Origin: Eledone cirrhosa
Lineage: Eukaryota; Mollusca; Cephalopoda; Octopoda; Eledonidae
Assembly (NCBI GenBank): GCA_964016885.1
Contig: OZ024741.1
Location: forward strand, 31,969,216-32,033,215
Reading direction: 5' to 3'
DNA length: 64,000 bases
Numbering within the stretch: the stretch's first letter is position 1; the number at the start of each line of letters is the position of its first letter. Positions 56,261-64,000 of this stretch are shown in pieces. The position numbers and the translations under genes were made by a program. The notes under the pieces are model-generated. The model did not search any database and was not told the DNA's origin. It worked only from the letters and a program-made list of their open reading frames with translations.

Positions 56261-58419
56261 TACCTCACTCTGACACCAACACCAGTATCGTCAAGATACC
56301 TCACCCTGACACCAACACCAGTATCGTCAAGATACCTCACCCTGACACCAACACCAGTATCGTCAAGATACCTCACTCTGACACCAACACCAGTATCGTC
56401 AAGATACCTCACTCTGACAACATCACCAGTAGCGTCAAGATACCTCACTCTGACACCAACACCAGTATCGTCAAGATACCTCACTCTGACACCAACACCA
56501 GTATCGTCAAGATACCTCACCCTGACACCAACACCAGTATCGTCAAGATACCTCACTCTGACACCAACACCAGTATCGTCAAGATACCTCACCCTGACAC
56601 CAACACCAGTATCGTCAAGATACCTCACTCTGACAACATCACCAATATCGTCAAGATACCTCACTCTGACAACATCACCAATATCGTCAAGATACCTCAC
56701 TCTGACACCAACACCAGTATCGTCAAGATACCTCACTCTGACACCAACACCAGTATCGTCAAGATACCTCACCCTGACAGCAACACCAGTATCGTCAAGA
56801 TACCTCACTCTGACAACAGCACCAATATCGTCAAGATACCTCACTCTGACAACATCACCAATATCGTCAAGATACCTCACTCTGACACCAACCCCAGTAT
56901 CGTCAAGATACCTCACTCTGACACCAACACCAGTATCGTCAAGATACCTCACTCTGACACCAACACCAGTATCGTCAAGATACCTCACTCTGACACCAAC
57001 ACCAGTATCGTCAAGATACCTCACTCTGACACCAACACCAGTATCGTCAAGATACCTCACCCTGACACCAACACCAGTATCGTCCAGATACCTCACCCTG
57101 ACACCAACACCAGTATCGTCAAGATACCTCACTCTGACACCAACAGAAGTATCGTCAAGATACCTCACTCTGACAACATCACCAATATCGTCAAGATACC
57201 TCACTCTGACAACATCACCAATATCGTCAAGATACCTCACTCTGACACCAACACCAGTATCGTCAAGGTACCTCACTCTGACACCAACACCAGTATCGTC
57301 AAGATACCTCACTCTGACACCAACACCAGTATCGTCAAGATACCTCACTCTGACACCAACACCACTATCGTCAAGATACCTCACTCTGACAACATCACCA
57401 GTATCGTCAAGATACCTCACTCTGACACCAACACCACTATAGTCAAGATACCTCACTCTGACACCAACACCAGTATCGTCAAGATACCTCACCCTGACAC
57501 CAACACCAGTATCGTCAAGATACCTCACTCTGACACCAACACCAGTATCGTCAAGATACCTCACCCTGACACCAACACCAGTATCGTCAGGAAACCTCAC
57601 CCTGACACCAACACCAGTATCGTCAGGATACCTCACTCTGACAGCAACCCCAGTATCGTCAAGATACCTCATCCTGACACCAACACCAGTATCGTCAAGA
57701 TACCTCACTCTGACACCAACGCCAGTATCGTCAAGATACCTCACCCTGACACCAACACCAGTATCGTCAACGTACCTCACTCTGACACCAACCCCAGTAT
57801 CGTCAAGATACCTCAATCTGACACCAACACCAGTATCGTCAAGATACCTCACCCTGACACCAACACCAGTATCGTCAAGATACCTCACCCTGACACCATC
57901 ACCAGTATCGTCAAGATACCTCACTCTGACACCAACACCAGTATCGTCAAGATACCTCACTCTGACACCAACACCAGTATCGTCAAGATACCTCACCCTG
58001 ACACCAACACCAGTATCGTCAAGATACCTCACTCTGACACCAACACCAGTATCGTCAAGATACCTCACCCTGACACCAACACCAGTATCGTCAAGATACC
58101 TCACTCTGACAACATCACCAATATCGTCAAGATACCTCACTCTGACAACATCACCAATATCGTCAAGATACCTCACTCTGACACCAACCCCAGTATCGTC
58201 AAGATACCTCACTCTGACACCAACACCAGTATCGTCAAGATACCTCACTCTGACACCAACACCAGTATCGTCAAGATACCTCACTCTGACACCAACACCA
58301 GTATCGTCAAGATACCTCACTCTGACTCCAACACCAGTATCGTCAAGATACCTCACTCTGACAACATCTGCAGTATCGTCAAGATACCTCACTCTGACAC
58401 CAACACCAGTATCGTCAAG

Positions 58420-61400
58420 CTACCTCACTCTGACAACATCACCAGTATCGTCAAGATACCTCACTCTGACACCAACACCAGTATCGTCAAGATACCTCAC
58501 TCTGACACCAACACCAGTATCGTCAAGATACCTCACTCTGACAACATCACCAGTATCGTCAAGATACCTCACTCTGACACCAACACCAGTATCGTCAAGA
58601 TACCTCACTCTGACACCAACACCAGTATCGTCAAGATACCTCACTCTGACACCAACACCAGTATCATCAAGATACCTCACTCTGACACCAACACCAGTAT
58701 CGTCAAGATACCTCACTCTGACACCAACACCAGTATCGTGAAGATACCTCACTCTGACAACATCACCAGTATCGTCAAGATACCTCACTCTGACACCAAC
58801 ACCAGTATCGTCAAGATACCTCACCCTGACAACAACACCAGTATCGTCAGGACACCTCACTCTGACACCAACACCAGTATCGTCAAGATACCTCACTCTG
58901 ACACCAACACCAGTATCGTCAAGATACCTCACTCTGACACCAACACCAGTATCGTCAAGATACCTCACTCTGACACCAACACCAGTATCGTCAAGATACC
59001 TCACTCTGACAACATCACCAGTATCGTCAAGATACCTCACCCTGACACCAACACCAGTATCGTCAAGATACCTCACTCTGACACCAACACCAGTATCGTC
59101 AAGATACCTCACCCTGACACCAACACCAGTATCGTCAGGATACCTCACCCTGACACCAACACCAGTATCGTCAGGATACCTCACATTGACACCAACCCCA
59201 GTATCGTCAAGATACATAACTCTGACACCAACACCAGTATCGTCAAGATACCTCACTCTGACACCAACCCCAGTATCGTCAAGATACCTCACTCTGACAC
59301 CAACACCAGTATCGTCAAGATACCTCACTCTGACACCAACACCAGTATCGTCAAGATACATAACTCTGACACCAACACCAGTATCGTCAAGATACCTCAC
59401 TCTGACACCAACACCAGTATCGTCAAGATACCTCACTCTGACAACATCACCAGTATCGTCAAGATACCTCACTCTGACAACATCACCAGTATCGTCAAGA
59501 TACCTCACTCTGACACCAACACCAGTAACGTCAAGATACCTCACTCTGACACCAACACCAGTATCGTCAAGACACCTCACCCTGACACCAACACCAGTAT
59601 CGTCAAGATACCTCACTCTGACACCAACACCAGTATCGTCAAGATACCTCACTCTGACACCAACACCAGTATCGTCAAGATACCTCACTCTGACAACATC
59701 ACCAATATCGTCAAGATACCTCACTCTGACAACATCACCAATATCGTCAAGATACCTCACTCTGACAACATCACCAGTATCGTCAGGATACCTCACTCTG
59801 ACACCAACACCAGTATCGTCAAGATACCTCACTCTGACAACATCACCAGTAACGTCAAGATACCTCACTCTGACACCAACACCAGTATCGTCAAGATACC
59901 TCACTCTGACACCAACACCAGTATCGTCAAGATACCTCACTCTGACACCAACCCCAGTATCGTCAAGATACCTCACTCTGACACCAACACCAGTATCGTC
60001 AGGATACCTCACATTGACACCAACCCCAGTATCGTCAAGATACATAACTCTGACACCAACACCAGTATCGTCAAGATACCTCACTCTGACACCAACCCCA
60101 GTATCGTCAAGATACCTCACTCTGACACCAACACCAGTATCGTCAAGATACCTCACTCTGACACCAACACCAGTATCGTCAAGATACATAACTCTGACAC
60201 CAACACCAGTATCGTCAAGATACCTCACTCTGACACCAACACCAGTATCGTCAAGATACCTCACTCTGACAACATCACCAGTATCGTCAAGATACCTCAC
60301 TCTGACAACATCACCAGTATCGTCAAGATACCTCACTCTGACACCAACACCAGTATCGTCAAGATACCTCACTCTGACAACATCACCAATATCGTCAAGA
60401 TACCTCACTCTGACAACATCACCAATATCGTCAAGATACCTCACTCTGACAACATCACCAGTATCGTCAAGATATCTCACTCTGACACCAACACCAGTAT
60501 CGTCAAGATACCTCACTCTGACAACATCACCAGTATCGTCAGGATACCTCACTCTGACACCAACACCAGTATCGTCAAGATACCTCACTCTGACAACATC
60601 ACCAGTAACGTCAATATACCTCACTCTGACACCAACACCAGTATCGTCAAGATACCTCACTCTGACACCAACACCAGTATCGTCAAGATACCTCACTCTG
60701 ACACCAACCCCAGTATCGTCAAGATACCTCACTCTGACACCAACACCAGTATCGTCAAGATACCTCACCTTGACACCAACACCAGTATCGTCAAGATACC
60801 TCACTCTGACACCAACACCAGTATCGTCAAGATACCTCACCCTGACAACAACACCAGTATCGTCAAGATACCTCACCCTGACACCAACACCAGTATCGTC
60901 AAGATACCTCACCCTGACACCAACACCAGTATCGTCAAGATACCTCACTCTGACACCAACACCAGTAACGTCAAGATACCTCACTCTGACACCAACACCA
61001 GTATCGTCAAGACACCTCACCCTGACACCAACACCAGTATCGTCAAGATACCTCACTCTGACACCAACACCAGTATCGTCAAGATACCTCACTCTGACAC
61101 CAACACCAGTATCGTCAAGATACCTCACTCTGACACCAACACCAGTATCGTCAGGATACCTCACTCTGACACCAACACCAGTATCGTCAAGATACCTCAC
61201 CCTGACACCAACACCAGTATCGTCAAGATACCTCACTCTGACACCAACACCAGTATCGTCAAGATACCTCACTCTGACAACATCACCAATATCGTCAAGA
61301 TACCTCACTCTGACACCAACCCCAGTATCGTCAAGATACCTCACTCTGACACCAACACCAGTATCGTCAAGATACCTCACTCTGACACCAACACCAGTAT

Positions 61401-61551
61401 CGTCAAGATACCTCACTCTGACACCAACACCAGTATCGTCAAGATACCTCACTCTGACTCCAACACCAGTATCGTCAAGATACCTCACTCTGACAACATC
61501 TGCAGTATCGTCAAGATACCTCACTCTGACACCAACACCAGTATCGTCAAG
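58420..61551. repeat. 87-unit (3,132 bp) higher-order repeat, copy 1
   Basis: This is bounded by AAGCTACC at 58,417 and 61,549. Internal tags are TATCATCAAG (58,663), GTGAAG (58,738), AGGACACC (58,849), CACATTGAC (ATTG at 59,185 and 60,013), AAGACACC (59,569 and 61,009) and CACCTTGAC (60,769). An internal 23-unit repeat joins the two CACATTGAC units. Confidence 0.9.
59160..60300. repeat. 23-unit (828 bp) repeat inside the 3,132-bp repeat
   Basis: The unit with CACATTGACACC is followed by CAACCCC and GATACATAAC units at 59,185 and again at 60,013, with the following units in the same order. The same nested pair is present in the second 3,132-bp copy at 62,317 and 63,145, so this duplication came before the larger one. 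Confidence 0.85.
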
Positions 61552-64000
61552 CTACCTCACTCTGACAACATCACCAGTATCGTCAAGATACCTCACTCTG
61601 ACACCAACACCAGTATCGTCAAGATACCTCACTCTGACACCAACACCAGTATCGTCAAGATACCTCACTCTGACAACATCACCAGTATCGTCAAGATACC
61701 TCACTCTGACACCAACACCAGTATCGTCAAGATACCTCACTCTGACACCAACACCAGTATCGTCAAGATACCTCACTCTGACACCAACACCAGTATCATC
61801 AAGATACCTCACTCTGACACCAACACCAGTATCGTCAAGATACCTCACTCTGACACCAACACCAGTATCGTGAAGATACCTCACTCTGACAACATCACCA
61901 GTATCGTCAAGATACCTCACTCTGACACCAACACCAGTATCGTCAAGATACCTCACCCTGACAACAACACCAGTATCGTCAGGACACCTCACTCTGACAC
62001 CAACACCAGTATCGTCAAGATACCTCACTCTGACACCAACACCAGTATCGTCAAGATACCTCACTCTGACACCAACACCAGTATCGTCAAGATACCTCAC
62101 TCTGACACCAACACCAGTATCGTCAAGATACCTCACTCTGACAACATCACCAGTATCGTCAAGATACCTCACCCTGACACCAACACCAGTATCGTCAAGA
62201 TACCTCACTCTGACACCAACACCAGTATCGTCAAGATACCTCACCCTGACACCAACACCAGTATCGTCAGGATACCTCACCCTGACACCAACACCAGTAT
62301 CGTCAGGATACCTCACATTGACACCAACCCCAGTATCGTCAAGATACATAACTCTGACACCAACACCAGTATCGTCAAGATACCTCACTCTGACACCAAC
62401 CCCAGTATCGTCAAGATACCTCACTCTGACACCAACACCAGTATCGTCAAGATACCTCACTCTGACACCAACACCAGTATCGTCAAGATACATAACTCTG
62501 ACACCAACACCAGTATCGTCAAGATACCTCACTCTGACACCAACACCAGTATCGTCAAGATACCTCACTCTGACAACATCACCAGTATCGTCAAGATACC
62601 TCACTCTGACAACATCACCAGTATCGTCAAGATACCTCACTCTGACACCAACACCAGTAACGTCAAGATACCTCACTCTGACACCAACACCAGTATCGTC
62701 AAGACACCTCACCCTGACACCAACACCAGTATCGTCAAGATACCTCACTCTGACACCAACACCAGTATCGTCAAGATACCTCACTCTGACACCAACACCA
62801 GTATCGTCAAGATACCTCACTCTGACAACATCACCAATATCGTCAAGATACCTCACTCTGACAACATCACCAATATCGTCAAGATACCTCACTCTGACAA
62901 CATCACCAGTATCGTCAGGATACCTCACTCTGACACCAACACCAGTATCGTCAAGATACCTCACTCTGACAACATCACCAGTAACGTCAAGATACCTCAC
63001 TCTGACACCAACACCAGTATCGTCAAGATACCTCACTCTGACACCAACACCAGTATCGTCAAGATACCTCACTCTGACACCAACCCCAGTATCGTCAAGA
63101 TACCTCACTCTGACACCAACACCAGTATCGTCAGGATACCTCACATTGACACCAACCCCAGTATCGTCAAGATACATAACTCTGACACCAACACCAGTAT
63201 CGTCAAGATACCTCACTCTGACACCAACCCCAGTATCGTCAAGATACCTCACTCTGACACCAACACCAGTATCGTCAAGATACCTCACTCTGACACCAAC
63301 ACCAGTATCGTCAAGATACATAACTCTGACACCAACACCAGTATCGTCAAGATACCTCACTCTGACACCAACACCAGTATCGTCAAGATACCTCACTCTG
63401 ACAACATCACCAGTATCGTCAAGATACCTCACTCTGACAACATCACCAGTATCGTCAAGATACCTCACTCTGACACCAACACCAGTATCGTCAAGATACC
63501 TCACTCTGACAACATCACCAATATCGTCAAGATACCTCACTCTGACAACATCACCAATATCGTCAAGATACCTCACTCTGACAACATCACCAGTATCGTC
63601 AAGATATCTCACTCTGACACCAACACCAGTATCGTCAAGATACCTCACTCTGACAACATCACCAGTATCGTCAGGATACCTCACTCTGACACCAACACCA
63701 GTATCGTCAAGATACCTCACTCTGACAACATCACCAGTAACGTCAATATACCTCACTCTGACACCAACACCAGTATCGTCAAGATACCTCACTCTGACAC
63801 CAACACCAGTATCGTCAAGATACCTCACTCTGACACCAACCCCAGTATCGTCAAGATACCTCACTCTGACACCAACACCAGTATCGTCAAGATACCTCAC
63901 CTTGACACCAACACCAGTATCGTCAAGATACCTCACTCTGACACCAACACCAGTATCGTCAAGATACCTCACCCTGACAACAACACCAGTATCGTCAAGA
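61552..64000. repeat. 87-unit higher-order repeat, copy 2, cut by the window end
   Basis: Every tag of copy 1 recurs 3,132 bp later: 61,795, 61,870, 61,981, 62,317, 63,145, 62,701 and 63,901. At the stretches I compared line by line I saw no difference over the 2.45 kb present. This is the most homogeneous long duplication in the window. Confidence 0.9.

Larger units (their letters stand above)
54352..58419. repeat. 113-unit segment bounded by AAGCTACC units
   Basis: AAGCTACC at 54,349 and 58,417 are 4,068 bp apart. The last 697 bp of the segment (from CAACGCC at 57,720) match 53,652-54,349 and 41,161-41,858 in marker spacing. The interior holds two local duplications at 54.6 kb and 55-56.3 kb. 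Its length equals that of the 9,815 block, but the content differs. Confidence 0.82.
1..64000. repeat. 36-bp tandem satellite/minisatellite array filling the window
   Basis: Every stretch reads as the same 36-bp unit, head to tail in one orientation. The first base of the unit (AAG) falls at phase 30 modulo 36 at the left edge and phase 25 at the right edge. The difference of five bases is fully explained by nine single-base indels, giving about 1,778 units. Apart from those, all length change is in whole units. Units differ by a few substitutions drawn from a limited set that recurs across the array. No flanking unique DNA is visible at either end. Such arrays are known in eukaryotic subtelomeric, pericentromeric and interstitial heterochromatin; which of these applies cannot be told here. 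I do not recognise this unit as a named satellite family. Confidence 0.98.

Noticed and set aside
1..64000. CRISPR array (36-bp repeats)
   Set aside because: The repeat length is typical of CRISPR, but units abut directly with no spacers, and the unit number and duplications are unlike any CRISPR locus.
1..64000. Telomeric repeat or rDNA spacer
   Set aside because: No TTAGGG-like or other short telomere motif and no rRNA sequence is present; the unit does not resemble a known telomere repeat.
1..64000. Junction dyads as rho-independent terminators
   Set aside because: The stem is only 5 bp, is not GC-rich, and has no T tract after it.

Overview
The whole 64 kb window is one uninterrupted tandem satellite/minisatellite array. 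The unit is 36 bp: first half AAGATACCTCACTCTGAC, second half ACCAACACCAGTATCGTC. Phase arithmetic from both ends gives about 1,778 units. I found no unique sequence, no credible gene, RNA gene, transposon, CRISPR array or regulatory region, and both window edges cut the array, so its true length is unknown. An array this long and homogeneous, with layered higher-order duplications, suggests eukaryotic satellite DNA in a long-read assembly. The sequence does not allow a species, or even a phylum, to be named.

Unit structure. The consensus is 17/36 G+C, strongly C-rich on the + strand (13 C, 4 G), with one CpG per unit and an internal hexamer duplication (ACACCA twice). At each unit junction GTATC and GATAC form an inverted repeat around a 5-nt spacer. 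The main unit classes are A (ACACCAACACC), B (ACAACATCACC) and B' (class B with CCAATATCG, usually in adjacent pairs); C-rich CACCCTG variants are also common. Because 36 is divisible by 3, one minus-strand frame and two plus-strand frames run open for kilobases. The resulting 'proteins' of thousands of residues are artefacts of the repeat.

Layout. (1) 1-4.3 kb: older-looking, mixed units with a 42-unit duplication and four copies of one 1-bp deletion. (2) 4.3-6.0 kb: a copy of the window start plus a 17-unit duplication. (3) 6-18 kb: 86-unit and 113/116-unit higher-order repeats. (4) 18-30 kb: a mosaic of 31, 63, 66, 77 and 68-unit modules of the same family. (5) 30.2-44.6 kb: three copies of a 96-unit module M, with an intervening stretch of the older family between the first and second. 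(6) 44.6-54.35 kb: a shuffled mosaic of M fragments. (7) 54.35-58.42 kb: a 113-unit segment. (8) 58.42-64 kb: an 87-unit (3,132 bp) repeat and its second copy, identical at every point I compared.

Only nine single-base indels disturb the 36-bp register. Several are the same mutation carried into different places by segmental duplication, so they act as lineage tags for how the array grew. No genes work together here; the interest lies in the repeat architecture, its possible DNA-level function and its duplication history.
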